From Paramacrobiotus metropolitanus (Eukaryota > Tardigrada > Eutardigrada > Parachela > Macrobiotidae): a stretch of DNA of 64,000 nucleotides. The notes under the pieces are model-generated. The model searched no databases. It was not told where the DNA came from and worked only from the letters and a program-made list of their open reading frames with translations. Both the position numbers and the translations under genes were made by a program. The stretch lies in assembly GCF_019649055.1 (NCBI RefSeq), contig NW_026570299.1, positions 372,001 to 436,000 of the forward strand. The letters run 5' to 3'. Positions 24,401 to 36,620 of this stretch are shown in pieces; within the stretch, counting starts at the first letter, position 1, and the number at the start of each line of letters is the position of its first letter.

Positions 24401-25231
24401 TTGGGAAAAAACCTAGATTGAAGCAGGATGTGTTTCTTGTAAATACTGTTCCTTATCAAGAAAGTGCAGACAAGTCGTACTTCAGAGCGAAGCCGAAGTA
24501 CAAATAAAAACTGAAGAGTACGCAACCGTATCTGCTACATTATTTACAGTACTTCCAAAGCATTTATTTTTGAGCTCAAGTTTCGAACCTTAATAATTTA
24601 ATGAAGTTTCATTTATTACATTCGTACACTACTAGCTTTGGTAAGTTCCAACTGCAAAAACGGAGCCAAGTTGATGAACTTAAGACTCGACGACTGCTCA
24701 ATTTCTTATTATGTAGAGGGGATATCGACTGTCCCAGCTAAAAACAATTAACAAGTAAACTAATAAGGGATGTGCCTGCTGGCATGTTCTCTTAAACGTG
24801 TTAAACGTGTTAACTGTCATTACAGCATTCAATGTTTCCATTTTCCAGAGCCCGAATATAATCATTGTGTTCCCATGAGCGATGTTGCAGTAGGTCGAAT
24901 TCGCCCTTTTCTCTGGCATGTGTTGCTCCCATGGAAGACACAAAATGCATTAGCCTGCGCACACGTCCCCTTTTCCCCTTTTCTCAATTGTCATCAACTG
25001 TTTCCTCTCTTGCTACGCTCCAGTTGCTGCAATGCTGACAAAAATCATTGAGTGTCTTCTGTTCCTTATCACGAAAGTGCAGAGAGTTCACTTTATTCCT
25101 GACATCACGTTGTATCCCTTCGTGTTCTGTCGTATTCAGCACTATGTCACAAAATTATGTATTTGGCGCAATTCAATACTGGTAACGTGTACCTATGTGA
25201 CTTTCTCTCAGGAAGGCTGATATAGTACGTT
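24401..25231. other. Non-coding stretch right of U3
   Basis: There is no supported gene. Short open frames on both strands overlap each other and show no family features. CTGTTCCTTATCA(A/C)GAAAGTGCAGA occurs twice (24446-24470 and 25058-25082), suggesting a local direct repeat about 610 bases apart. Confidence 0.4.
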
Positions 25232-25334
25232 CCGGTGTCGATTCAGTGTACTAGCATTATAATTATTTCAAACAGTTTGTAATAAATTGTTTTGAAATCA
25301 TAATTGTAATGCTATTAAACTGAATCGAAACCGG
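25232..25334. repeat. Long imperfect hairpin 1
   Basis: CCGGTGTCGATTCAGT at the left end pairs with ACTGAATCGAAACCGG at the right, and the stem continues inward (GCATTATAATTATTTCAAA against TTTGAAATCATAATTGTAATGC). Arms are about 47 bases with a short AT-rich loop. Compact foldback or MITE-like structure without coding capacity. Confidence 0.6.
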
Positions 25335-25342
25335 AATTTTTC

Positions 25343-25432
25343 GAACGAATTTCTCGAACCAATTGATTCTTAAAAGTAAATAAATTATTTATTTAGTAAT
25401 TATAAGAACCAACGGGTTCGAAAAATTCGTTC
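25343..25432. repeat. Long imperfect hairpin 2, adjacent to hairpin 1
   Basis: GAACGAATTTCTCGAACC at the left pairs with GGGTTCGAAAAATTCGTTC at the right. The stem continues through GATTCTTA / TAAGAACC-type and AAATAAATTATTT sequence to the centre. Only eight bases separate it from hairpin 1, so both may be ends or halves of one element. Confidence 0.55.
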
Positions 25433-27059
25433 ACACTTTGTCGAATCTTTGCAACGCGAAGGGTGGGGCAGCGCCCGGATCTGGCAATGGTGCCAATCTA
25501 TCGGGCGGATACAGTTAATGTGTCAATTATAATTATCACGTACTTATGTACGCGTTGTGTGGTACAGCGGCGGCCCGGTGGCGGATCACTGCAGCCTACA
25601 TAATGATGCAGGTTAATATTATAGCTTACTGTATCTATTCTGGAAAGCCGGATTGGGAGTTTCTTCACCCTCCATATGTTCTTCCGCAGCATCTAAAGGT
25701 ATTGGTCGAGTATCGTCGTATGTATGGTTTCCTATACTTCGCACAATTTGGTACCTGAGCTTTTGGCTTCGCGTTCGTCAGGTTTTTGCCTCGAAGCGGA
25801 TCGGTTTCTCGTATCATCCTAGTGGAAAGCGTAAAGCAACAATAACCGCTATTTTACACTGTGCTTCTCTTTAAGGTTGGCAATTTTATTTTGTATTTGC
25901 GGCCAGGTGAACCTTGCACAGACACTCCAGGTTGTCAAACACTAAAGAAATTGTAGCCCTTTCTGTATCGCTCTGTATCGTAGCCCTGTATCGTAGCTAT
26001 GCTAATCCGCATTTATGCAAATAACCTCTTAACGGTTGCACTTACGCGAAGTCTGATTGCTTGGCAGTCTTCGAAAGTTATTACCTAGTCGCCGGCGTTT
26101 ACTTTCATGAGCGAATCGGTCGGAGAAGCATCTGGCCTATCGTGTACATTGGCGATCATCTCGTGTACATCTTCGTGGCCAGTCCATCCTTCGATCCATT
26201 CCCTAACTGTCATAGCATCGACCTTCTTCGAAGACCTAATTTTGCTAAACGAATCCCCGTCTAACGCCTGTACGGCAGAAAAACAGCGAAGTTAGTTCCG
26301 GGAACGTGTTCACACTTGGCTCTGATATTTGTAAATGGAAACAGGTTATAAAAACGAAATATTTATATATTATTATATTAGCCTTTGTATCTTTCAAGCC
26401 CATCAATGTCATCTTAAAACAATGACCAGTTGCTTAGGAAGTTATAAGATACTAGTACAGTACTGCCATGTAAACTGTAAAGCAGGTTTTTAATAGATTT
26501 TTATTTTTGAAAATTTCTTTGAAACTCAGTAGCTACTAAAGTATGTGGCCGTGGGTTTTGGTTTTATGCATCGACCTAGTGCGATCGTCTCCCTCCCTTT
26601 TTCCACATAGGTAACACCAACTTTTCGCAACCGACAAAAAGCATTATTGACTCCCTTTCTATCTTTAATGTGATAAAGGCTAACGCTTGTTTTGCCTGTT
26701 TTGTTCTTCTTTCCTGTTTTACATAGCGTTATGATGACCTTCCTGTTTTCATGTCATTATTTCTCGACGTTTTTTTACACGTTTCTCCCCTGTCTGCAAG
26801 CCTTGAGGAGGTAACTGTGAAGTCCTTACTAAGTAAATTTAATAGGTTCCTTCCAGACTAACAATCGCCCAACTACATGACAACAGCAACCTCCACAAGA
26901 CGATCAACAAAGTGTTACTAAGAACCGTTGCTATGCACGCATGAACATATCTCGAGAATCGTAATTATAAATATAAATAATAAATACAATAAAGAGTCAT
27001 ACATCACAGTAACCGCTTCGCCGCAAGGATAATAAACTTTTACTATTACCGTATTATCA
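25433..27059. other. Non-coding stretch between hairpins and R1 copy 3
   Basis: No gene is supported. Small open frames at 25546-25758, 26061-26264 and nearby lack domains, signal peptides or splice-compatible neighbours. TGTATCG(C/T)...GTATCGTAGC is repeated at 25960-25995. AT-rich with many homopolymers. Confidence 0.4.
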
Positions 27060-28910
27060 CATTAGTTTGTGTCTGTTGCTATGATCATTGTTGTGTTGTT
27101 TATTGTTATCTCGTTTACTCCTTGGGAAGTATGTATAAGTACCTGTAATAATAAGTAACTTTAATAATACAACATGACGGTGTCTGTCCAGCAGAGGGAC
27201 TGACTTAGAGATAAAAATAACAGGATATTCAGTAATACAAAGTTTCTAAGACGTAAGCAATAATATGCAGAAGTATGACAATAAGAATTAACAAGACGCC
27301 ACACTCCATTAAACACAATATACTACGATGTCTTGTCCTTAAATTTCGTGCAAGTTGACGTAATTACTAGTCTGCAGAATTGCCATACTGCGTATCTACT
27401 CGGTTTACAGATACGCACTAACTGATGATTTAATTGACTTAAGGAAATTAACATTGAGTGTTTCCGCATTGGGCAACATTTAGGAATATCTGCGCGGTAT
27501 TCCTAATGTGCGCCCGGAACGGAACCCTGATGCTGACCGTTCGACGCTTCTCGTTCGGAATGAAACTGAAGTGGAATAAAATTCGTTATCGAAGCACTGA
27601 TGCCATATTAAACTCTTAATTTTTGTTTTCCACTGACAAGTAAGACATGATAGATTTACGATGATAAAACGATAGCGCACCGGGGGGTTTCTGCTGAGTC
27701 GTCGTGTCTTTGCGCATTAAACGAGCACTCTACATTTCGCTATTATGCAGCTCTTGTTAGAACGAAATGACAACGAAAACACTGTGCGATACATGATTGC
27801 ACGCAAACCTTATCGCGCTGTAAACCTTTTATTAACAGACACGAAGTATCGATCGCTGTAATGGATTTGTTACAAAATTAAATGTACCTATCTTGTATAC
27901 GCGCCGCATGATGTATCTGTACTTCAAAAAGTATAGGTTTGCGATAATCCAAAGGCGTGGTAATGCTCTGTCTTTTATGGAAGCGTTTTTTTATGGAATT
28001 ATTTCAGTTTTTTCGGACAACCCCGTAACACTTAAAGTAATAGCGTCCTGTGCCTTAGTCAAGCCTGCGTAAATCGACAAGAGAAATATCGATTAAAAAA
28101 AACAACTCGTACATTTAAAAGTACAGTTCCGTATCAACGCATCGGTATAAGTAACTGACAATAATATTTGGTTTCAAAACAGTGCCGAACTGCAGAAGCC
28201 GACAACATTGTTGATGTAATACAGCAAAAACGACCGCTTAAAGACTGCGTTACATAAACTGAATAAATCCATACTGAATAAATAAACAAAATACATAAAC
28301 TGAATAAATCCTTAACAAGCACTCCCAATTTCTGCTGCGCTGATCTGTTCTTTAAGCTCCCTCGAAGCTCGAAACGCCAGTTCACTTAGCTGCCCTCAGG
28401 CGGCATGGTGGATGTCGCTAAAAACCGTCAACCAGTGGCAACACACAGTTACGCATGCGAAACAGTCGAATTAAGCATCACGGCAGTCGTTCTGTATTTC
28501 GCTCTCATTTGCTGATTTGTGCAAAACCTTTCTGTACGCGGAAACTACTTAGGATTTTGCCCCTGTTCACTGATATTGCAATCTAGTGTTGTCAACTGAA
28601 CTATCTCGAGAAACCCTTAGGTTGTCGAATATGCTTACTTGTTGCAGATAAGTTGCGTAGTTCAATGCGGAAATGCGTACTTAGTTGCAAGGATTTCTGG
28701 ATCTAAATCTTGCTCGTAATGAAAGAGGCCGTTGCGGCTCGCTGTATATTTTAGACAGTTTTCTAGTACAATTTTTTTTAAAGGATTCATTTGTAATCTT
28801 TCTTTTACGAAAATCTGCTTTCTAAGGAACTACTGAGCATCTAAGTAAAAGTAAATCGGTGTTTTATTTCTAATGAAATGCCTCTCGTTCGGGACCTACT
28901 GGCGCTCTGT
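27060..28910. repeat. Unit U4 fragment: R1 copy 3 followed by the 28.1-28.9 kb module
   Basis: R1 copy 3 (about 27060-27830) keeps the undamaged hairpin TAGGAATATCTGCGCGG with its TATTCCTA arm at 27480-27505. The module at 28080-28910 (ATATCGATTAAAAAAAACAA, CGCATGCG, GGCCGTTGCGGCTCG, and the TTCTAGTAC...AATCTGCTTTCTAAGG stretch) matches U3 20345-20990 and U5 36068-36620. No helicase or protease remnant follows before the LINE at 29351. Confidence 0.6.
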
Positions 28911-29230
28911 TAAGTCTGCTAAGCCATCGTAACGTATGTAATTTGTTGATTATTTATTCGGTAGCCAGCATGTGAAACTCGATAGACCGGCATTTCGATA
29001 CTGAGTACTTGTATACCAAATGCAAGCAGTAAAGAACACGCTGAAATCTGCACTCTCGGGCGCAGCGTTTCCTTACATGGCAGCCAGAACTCAGAAGATC
29101 AGGCATACAACAACAACGATACAGCTTCTCTAGTTATTTTCCGAATTTTCAACGTCGCAGAGTGTAATCATGGTGGCGGATTAAAAATCTCAGCATTCAA
29201 TCGTTTAACATTAATGTTATCTTTGACGTG

Positions 29231-29339
29231 TATCGTGTTTGTAGTATTACACTTTTTATTCTGCTTTTACTCGTAGACGACAATTCTATCGTGTTTGCAG
29301 TATTGCACTTTTTATTCTGCTTTTACTCGTAGACGACAA
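29231..29339. repeat. Two-copy tandem repeat, 56-base period
   Basis: A 53-base segment starting TATCGTGTTTG and ending CTCGTAGACGACAA occurs at 29231-29283 and 29287-29339 with two mismatches. It sits directly in front of the truncated LINE and may be part of its 5' region or of the insertion site. Confidence 0.65.
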
Positions 29340-29350
29340 CAACTCAACTG

Positions 29351-31405
29351 GTGACAAAAAACGTTGCTAGCTCAGTAAGAGAAACATTACTGTCAGAAAC
29401 AAAAACAAAAGTCCGTCTTCATCACGCGGCACGCCTCCCAAGCCCCGTCCGCGAGCGGTGGACCAACCTGTTTGCGAGTTACCAGCTCCTGAATAGTGTC
29501 GGGCAGCTACTCAAAAACGTGCGACTCATTGATACGAAATTTTATGAATCGTAAGCTACAGGATATTGCAACAGCTTCCCGACAAAACCCAAAAAAGTTC
29601 TGGTCGTATGTACGTAAGAGTGTTGACAAGCAGGGCATGCCGATTCTGCGAAGTGGTAATCAGATTGCAAGCACAGACGAAGAAAAAGCTGAAGCGCTAA
29701 ATGCCCATTATTCAAGTGCACTTATTTCGTGTATGTCACATTGTTAGTGACATGTAAAACACCCATCAGTGTGGAAAACTTTGTTAACGAAACAGACATC
29801 TGGGAAGCCTTAAAATTGGTTGATCCTTCAAAAAGCAGTGGGCCGTTTGAATTTACCAACGAGTTAATTAAAATTTGTGGTTCTGCTTTGATAGCACCGT
29901 TGAAAATTTTATTTAACTGTTGTCTTTCTGATCGCAAATTCCCAGAGACTTAGAAAGTATCGTATATTACGCCGGTGCCAAAGCAGTCGTGTGACCTTAC
30001 GATTCCTAAAAGCTGGCGACCGGTCAGTAGCCTTCATCCGCTGTCTAAAGTATTCGAAAGACTGCTAAATGAGCGATTGACTTCGCATCTGGTAAAACAT
30101 GACCTGATTAGGGACTATCAGTTTGGGTATCGAAAAAAGCATTCTCCTGAATTACTTTGCCAAATTTTAGTGCAGAAAATTATGAATTACGTTGATAATG
30201 GGGTTGATGTTGACTGTGTTTTTCTTGATTGCAGTAACGCGTTTGATCGAGCTGATCACTTCACTATTTTGGAAAAACTGCGTAACTTAAATTTAAATGA
30301 ACAGTTAATTGATTTATTTAGCGATTACCTACAGGGCCGGTCTCAAGCTGTAATCGTAAATAGTAAAGTTTCACATATGAAAAAGGTCACGAGCGGTGTT
30401 CCTCAAGGATCGATTGTAGGTCCTAAGTTGTATCTTTGCATAATGAACGACATTGCAGATCTACCTGAAGACTGCGAAGTGTTCATTTTTGCTGACGATG
30501 TTTGTGTTTTTTGCAAAATCGAATCGGAACAAGATGAACTAAAGCTCCAGTCAGCTTTAGACAAAGTGTCTGACTATGCTACTCGACACCAACTGAAATT
30601 CAATCCAGCTAAATCTGGGCACATCCGTTTCACCAACAAACGCGCGAAGCTGCAAGAAAGCATATATACATTAGACTCTGAAAAAATCCCTGTTACTGAG
30701 AACACGAAATATCTGGGCATTTATCTCGACCGTAAGATTAGTTGGAAATTTCACTGTGAGAACTTAGCTTGCCGTATGAAAAAGCGAATTCGTTATCTGA
30801 ATGCGCTATTTCCTCTTCAGAACAGCGCCGCCCAAACAAAGCTATACGATGCACTGGTAAAACCGATTGCTGAATATGGCAGTACAGTTGCCTTTTACCA
30901 ACAGAAACAGTCAGTTGACCTTATGGAAAAATGTCAGTTCAGATTTTTGAAAACGATTCGGCTCGGACCACACAGTTTTGAGTACTGCGAAACTCTCAGC
31001 AAAACCGGGTACAAATCGCTGTTATTCTGTCGCATTAAAAAATCTTTAGTCATGATGTACAGGATCTTGTTTGACCTTATACCTCATGCCGACAAATTTT
31101 TTAAATTTCGTGGAACTATTGCTGCTGGCTCTGATTGTATTGCAGGCAGGACACGTCAAGTAACAACCTTGGACTCGCACCCTTACGCAGTGGATCCCGT
31201 GGGAACCCGAGCGGCGGATGGACGGATCTTCATCAGTGAACGAAGCTTCGCTTTCCTCATGGCCCGTTTATGGAATGAAATTAAGCTTCCAAAGGAGTCG
31301 TACGATTCTATCCGACGATTCGAGTCGTGTCTGGACTCCGTTAAATGGATGGATTTAAAGTGGACCGATTGTTTTATTCATAAAGATCTCAGACGCTTAC
31401 TCTGA
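29351..31405 (+). pseudogene. 5'-truncated LINE (non-LTR retrotransposon) reverse transcriptase
   Basis: Reverse transcriptase of the Jockey/CR1 group. From 29496 it reads ASRQNPKKFWSYVRK, then after a frameshift near 29730, DPSKSSGPFEFTNELIK. An in-frame TAG at 29951, where relatives have Trp, interrupts the frame, which then stays open from 29975 to 31405: SWRPVSSLHPLSKVFER, FLDCSNAFDRADH (motif A), GVPQGSIVGP (motif B) and FIFADDVCVF (catalytic FADD). The C-terminal part ends RLWNEIKLPKESYDSI, shared with the LINE at 49012. Endonuclease and gag regions are missing, as expected of incomplete reverse transcription. Two lesions make it inactive. The two LINEs are related but distinct families. 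Confidence 0.85.
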
Positions 31406-32486
31406 CACTTATTGCCGGATATTTAATAATTGTTTTCTTTCTGTTTGTGTTTTATGAGCTGTCGCTGCGGCAACATATTCTTTAACGGTAGTCTACTACC
31501 TTGTGCAGGATATTCCTGATCGCTGTAGACGTTAAGCTGAGTAAACAACAAAAAACAACAACAACATTCAAACCCCTTGTTGCAGTACTTACGCAAAATC
31601 AAAAGAAAAATAAGCTGGTTATAAGGATCCAAGCGAAAATAGCTCCAGCCGCTGACACACTACACGATAGCTGAACTTTAAACATTAAAACCAATATTTA
31701 CTCTTTCGATCGCACAATCGGTTCCCGTTTTTGTATTGACGAATATTGCCATAGTGAGGAATTCCTACCCGTCAGAGAATTGGGATAAAGCCTGTCATGT
31801 TATCTGATCGCCTGTAAGCCTACATTTTGCTGCATAAAAAATTTCCCAATGGTTTTTGCTAAAATCCGCGTGTATTTCGATGATAAGGTGATCCCGCAGT
31901 TTCCTGTAAGGGTACTGCCGCGGTGCCCGTGACCTTGAGGACGACGTTTCGCACGGTGGACGGTGCTACCCAGAACGTGCTTCCAGTTCTCCCGTCGCTC
32001 TGCTGGGTTTACTGCGGCGCCCATGTTTAATCGGTGATCCCATGAAGCCACTGCATACCCCGGCATTGTATCGCTTCAGAAACGATGTATTTCCACACCT
32101 GTTTTTAAAGTAAAATTTTAAGATCAAGGAGCGTTCGGATTTACTGCAAATCAGACGAATTTCATCCAGTTGGATGTCTGATCAGATCCCAGAATGAAAA
32201 ATGCGGCAGTGGACGTAGTATCAAGGATTGTTGCAACCACTAGCGCTGCAAAATCAAACCGCTTAGGCGAGTCTCCTAGGAAGGATGAGTCGAGGACTGA
32301 ACAGCAAGCACCCCGGGGTTTTTAAAAAAAATTTGCTTTACCTATATTGTACACACTTATATTTCGGTAAAGTGTACCGGAATTCAAGAACCACCGAGTT
32401 TGTGTACGGTAGCCGAGGAAAAAATATAATGATTCATGTGTTTAAACATGAATTGCGTTTCACCAACATTGTTTCACTCGCACTTA
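31406..32486. other. Stretch right of the truncated LINE
   Basis: This includes the LINE 3' tail, in which CAAAAAACAACAACAACA near 31550 may be the end. No gene is supported after it. Minus-strand frames at 31800-32066 contain no known motif. Confidence 0.4.
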
Positions 32487-32670
32487 TTGTAGTGTATGAC
32501 TGTACGTATTGGTACAGTGACGTACGAGTGCAAAGTATCTCGTGAATTGTTGTCCTGTGGCTATGGCTAATGTGCCGTAGCAACGGCGTACCTATTGTCC
32601 ATTGTTGTCGCCTTGTTTAGCGATCAGTTGGCTGGTTGGCTCGGTAGCGAGCAGTTGTATAACTTGTATT
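32487..32670. repeat. Dispersed ~185-base repeat, copy 2
   Basis: Counterpart of 1683-1865 in the receptor intron, with the same TATCTCGTGAA and TAATGTGCCGTAGCAACGG landmarks in order. It is followed at once by the perfect palindrome at 32685. Confidence 0.6.
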
Positions 32671-32684
32671 AATAAAGTATACAC

Positions 32685-32726
32685 CGCCGCTACATACATC
32701 ACAATATTGTGATGTATGTAGCGGCG
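32685..32726. repeat. Perfect 42-base palindrome with trailing GATGTATGTAGC tandem repeats
   Basis: CGCCGCTACATACATCACAA is followed, after the central TA step, by its exact reverse complement, giving 21-base arms and no spacer. The right side continues as two to three copies of GATGTATGTAGC (32727-32760). Such spacer-free palindromes are unstable in replication and usually young. Confidence 0.8.
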
Positions 32727-33419
32727 TATGTATGTAGCGATGTATGTAGCGATGTATGTAGTCAGATTCATTTAGCTAACAATTTAAGGCAGGTAGTTTG
32801 AAGGATGTTAGGAATTCGGAAACCCGGGCAGTGAAGGTCATTGCCTGCGCCTTCGATTTCACATATTTCTGTTCGGCCCCACTGTCGGCGTGTTCTGGCC
32901 GGAAAGGCTTAATAACTTCGCCGCGCGTTCGGATTTATTTGCACAAGAACTTCGGATGATGTTCATCGACTACGGCACACATTTTTATTACTGTTTGCAA
33001 AATTCATCAGAAATACTCACTACAAAAATCGCTTACAGGGAGCAATGAACAGTGAGTTAGATTTTTCGGTATGGGTTGAGTTGCTTATCATACTCCAAGA
33101 AATAGATGTTGTTTTTGGTGTACGGTGTAATGTTCGGTTACAAATTAATCGGACAAATTTATGTAAGCAGACTTAAGGTACGATTCGTGGATTTCATCTG
33201 GTGGACATTAAAAAAGAGACTCGTTTCTGGCCGTTATAAACGGATTCAGCGATTTTTCCAGTGCCGTCAATTTTTTGGGTCTTTTGTTCAAAAATACTCC
33301 AGAGCTTTATACGATTTTGAATCGCGTAGTGCTGCTTCTCTATGTACGAAAGAATTCTCGTCAGATATGCTCTGTACCGTAATAATGCGTGCTTAGCTTA
33401 CTTCAGTTTCAAAAATTAA

Positions 33420-36400
33420 CACGGTACTGATTATTGTTATCTCGTTTGGTCCTTATGCTAAACAACAGTGCAAATCATTGAATTACGCTAATTTGGTCAC
33501 TAAATTTCCAGTAAGCTAATGTATGTAATGTGCAAGATTCCGAGCACCAATTATGTAATTACACGGTGTCTAGCAGTATGACAACCATAAGGAAGTTTAC
33601 ATTAAGCGTTTTCGTATTGAGCAACATTTAGGAATATCTGCGCGGTATTCCTAATGTGCGCTGAGAACGGAACCCTGATGTTGGTCGTTCGATGCAATAA
33701 CTTCCGACCCTGATCGTTTGGAATAAAACTGACGTAGAATAAACCTTACTTACTACAGCACTTATTGTAAAATGCTTATTGCGCCCTGGTGCCAGATTAA
33801 GATTCATAATTTTAGACTTCAGAATCAAGAGCCGTCTTATATCAGTAAGTACTAAGTAGTAATCGTAAGTACTGCACTTACAGTATCCAAGGGATTTGAC
33901 CCGGTACACAGCACCAAATTCGTGTGCATCCGCGGGAACTTTCGTTGTCGCGCACTCCCAAACATTTTTTTGCATTGCTTTATGATATTTTGTAGCCAAA
34001 AAATTTGTATACGAGTACATAGGCGTGAAATCCGTTTTTGCGCGCAATATCCAGGTCGGAAGTTATGGCTGTTAGAAAATTCCAAAAAGTTTAAATGCAT
34101 TCAAAAGTCTCATTATGGACCGATCCCTTTCAAACTTTGCACGTAAATGCGCATAACCATAAAGAGCATTTTTACACCGATCCATGGTTCTATCATGTTT
34201 TTAAAATTTTAAAATGAATTCCAAAAATTTTAAAATTCATTTTAAAATTCGAACAAAATCGGGAAAGTCTGGATCAGTGTAAGAACGATCTTTATGGTTA
34301 TGTGCATTTACGTACAAAATTTGAATGGGATCGGTCCATAATAAGACTTTTGGTACACCTGAATGCATTTAAAACTTTTGGAATTTTCTAACAGCCATAA
34401 CTCCCGAACCGGATGTTGCGCGCAAAAACGGATTTCACGCCTATGTATACAAATCATTTGGCTACAGAATGTTAAAAAGCAACCCAAGAAAGTGTTCGGA
34501 AGTGCACGAAAGCGAATATTCCCGTGTATGTACACGAAATCGGTGCTGTGTACCGGGCCAAATCCCTTAATAACTGATCGCACCGCGCATACATTTCGCG
34601 AAAACGCAGCTCTTATTAAAAAACGGTGGTGCAGTTACAACTGGACACGTTATTGCACGCAACCACAGTATGCAGAACAGCTGTGAGATGAAAACTATCG
34701 TATTGTCCCTAGGCTGGATTTTACTGTGAAGTGTGAACTACCTATAATTATCGCATACAATCATCGAATTTGCGAAGTGATATTTCGCGGCTTTCAATGG
34801 TTATGACAGATTGTCCACAATATTTGTTCTCTTTACTAACGTTCGATAGCGATATGTAATCCCGGAGACATTTCCGGTAACGGATTTTCGACGACACGGT
34901 AATTCCGACTCACCGTGTCCGTTCCGTCGTGGTGATCGAAATATGTATTCCTCATAGTTGTCATTGCTTCGGCAATATTAGTGACACCCTTTTGACAAGA
35001 AGTAGGCAAACGCCCGCTGCAACGGTAGGAAGCCACCGCCCAGAGCGGTTGATTCCTATATTATGGCAAGCCGGCATTAGTCTTATGGCTAGCCGAGTAT
35101 TATTCGGTATACGTATTGCAGTACTGAGTACAGTACAGTACATGTCGATTGCGAGTAGCCCGACAGCGATCTGTGCGTTAAGGCTTTGCAATACGTCAAA
35201 CAATATTTTAACAAGTTTTGTAATTATTACAGTACTATTTAAGTTTTCAAATCACAGAAACTAAATTTCACATAAATTTTCAGTTTGGCAATCTACCCTC
35301 TCACGGTAATTTTTGGCACAAAATACCTCATAGGCCTTCCATTATTATTATTATCCCCAAACGTCGTCTTGCAATGTTTCACATAGCTGCTCTGGAGTCT
35401 GAATTCTAAGTTATTCGGCATTAATTTTTTGATGTTGCTAATGTTTTATGACTAATTTTTTTTGCACTCGAAATCTGAACACCATTTAGCCGAAACTGTC
35501 GTTTTCGTTGAACTAAGAGGCCGAATTTAATCGTGCAAAACGTTGGCGGTTTCATCCTAAAGCACAACCGGCCACATGATATTAGCCCGAACCCATAAAT
35601 ATTGCAACGGCAAAGCTGTGCGCTTCGTACTTCAGTTTATTAACTTCATAACTGCCGGGCGTCTCTACTGAAAAATAACGGCTCTTTACAACTTCGGCCA
35701 CTAGCCATTCGGGCCACCTGCCTCCTTTGACTGGTCAATTACAAAAAGAAGCGACTAATTTTCTACAGGCATGCAGCAAACGGGTAATAATCAGTTTCGT
35801 ATTACGGAAAAATTCAGTTAGAAACTGTTAGTAGTAACTGGTAATTAAAATTATGTTTGCATAAAGCCCTGTCTGCAGAAGCAGACAGCATTTTGCAACA
35901 ATACAGTAAGATGAGGTCGTAAAGACTGCGGTAAATTGAACTTAACGAAATATTTCCTTACACAAGTAGGTACTTAAGAGTTAAACTTTTCGTCATGCTG
36001 CTGCTGATCTGATAATACGAGTATGTCCAAGCTTCCTCACAATTCGAAGCGCTATACTCAACTTTTAGACTACCTAGCAACCGTTGTATAACGCGCTGTA
36101 AGGTATGCGGCCTGCGGGTTGCGGAAAATACCGCCTGGATTAAATATTGCAGCACTGCCACGTGCACAAAGCTTTTCGAATTCTGAAACAATTTTGTCAC
36201 TGTTCTTCGTTGTGTATAATCTAGATGTCATTTGTCAGATAAATTTATTAATGCTGCATAAATTGTATCTCCCTTGCGAATCAGTCAGAGAGCGTGGTTG
36301 CAGATTGTTTCAGATTCAAATCTTGGATTCAATGGATTGCATCAAAACAGGCCGTTGCGGATCATCATCTGCATCAACGACAGTTTTGTAGCGAACTTGT

Positions 36401-36620
36401 AATGATTTTTTAAAGGAAGTCGGCTTTTTGGGAAACTACTTGCTTCTAAGAAGCGTCAGAATGGTGTTTCGTTTCTAGTGCTGTGTCCGTTGTCCGTGAT
36501 CCTCGGGAGCGTGTTGCGAGGTTTAAAGGTAAGTGCGCCAAATAATTATGAGGTAGTTTGTTTATTTGTTAGCACGCATCTAATACAGTAATACTCGATA
36601 CAACACAATTTTGATACTAC
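33420..36620. repeat. Unit U5 fragment: R1 copy 4, 35.5-kb module and 36.1-36.6 kb module
   Basis: R1 copy 4 runs 33420-33888 and resumes at 34569 after a nested foldback element. Its hairpin TAGGAATATCTGCGCGG...TATTCCTA is at 33630-33655. Modules at 35530-35750 and 35800-36620 match U3 (19110-19330, 20345-20990) and U4. The module order R1, 35.5-kb type, 36.1-kb type is that seen at the U2/U3 boundary, so this is a boundary fragment of the same tandem array that has lost the coding part. Confidence 0.6.
33889..34568. mobile_element. 680-base foldback (inverted-repeat) element
   Basis: The left arm starts AAGGGATTTGACCCGGTACACAG at 33889 (first 20 bases matter); the right arm ends in its complement at 34568. 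Arms of about 330 bases match along their length (about 85 percent by eye), so both translate to the same text in mirror frames (for example REIRFCAQ and YGPIPFK). The centre is an AT-rich AAAATTTTAAAATGAATTCC tract near 34205-34245. It interrupts R1 copy 4. No transposase. A partial copy of the right arm occurs at 46270-46440. Confidence 0.75.

Noticed and set aside
24770-25220. Plus-strand frames 24770-25051 and 25032-25220 as a small gene
   Set aside because: Cys-rich text looked secreted at first, but there is no signal peptide, no consistent splice join, and the segment contains a local direct repeat.
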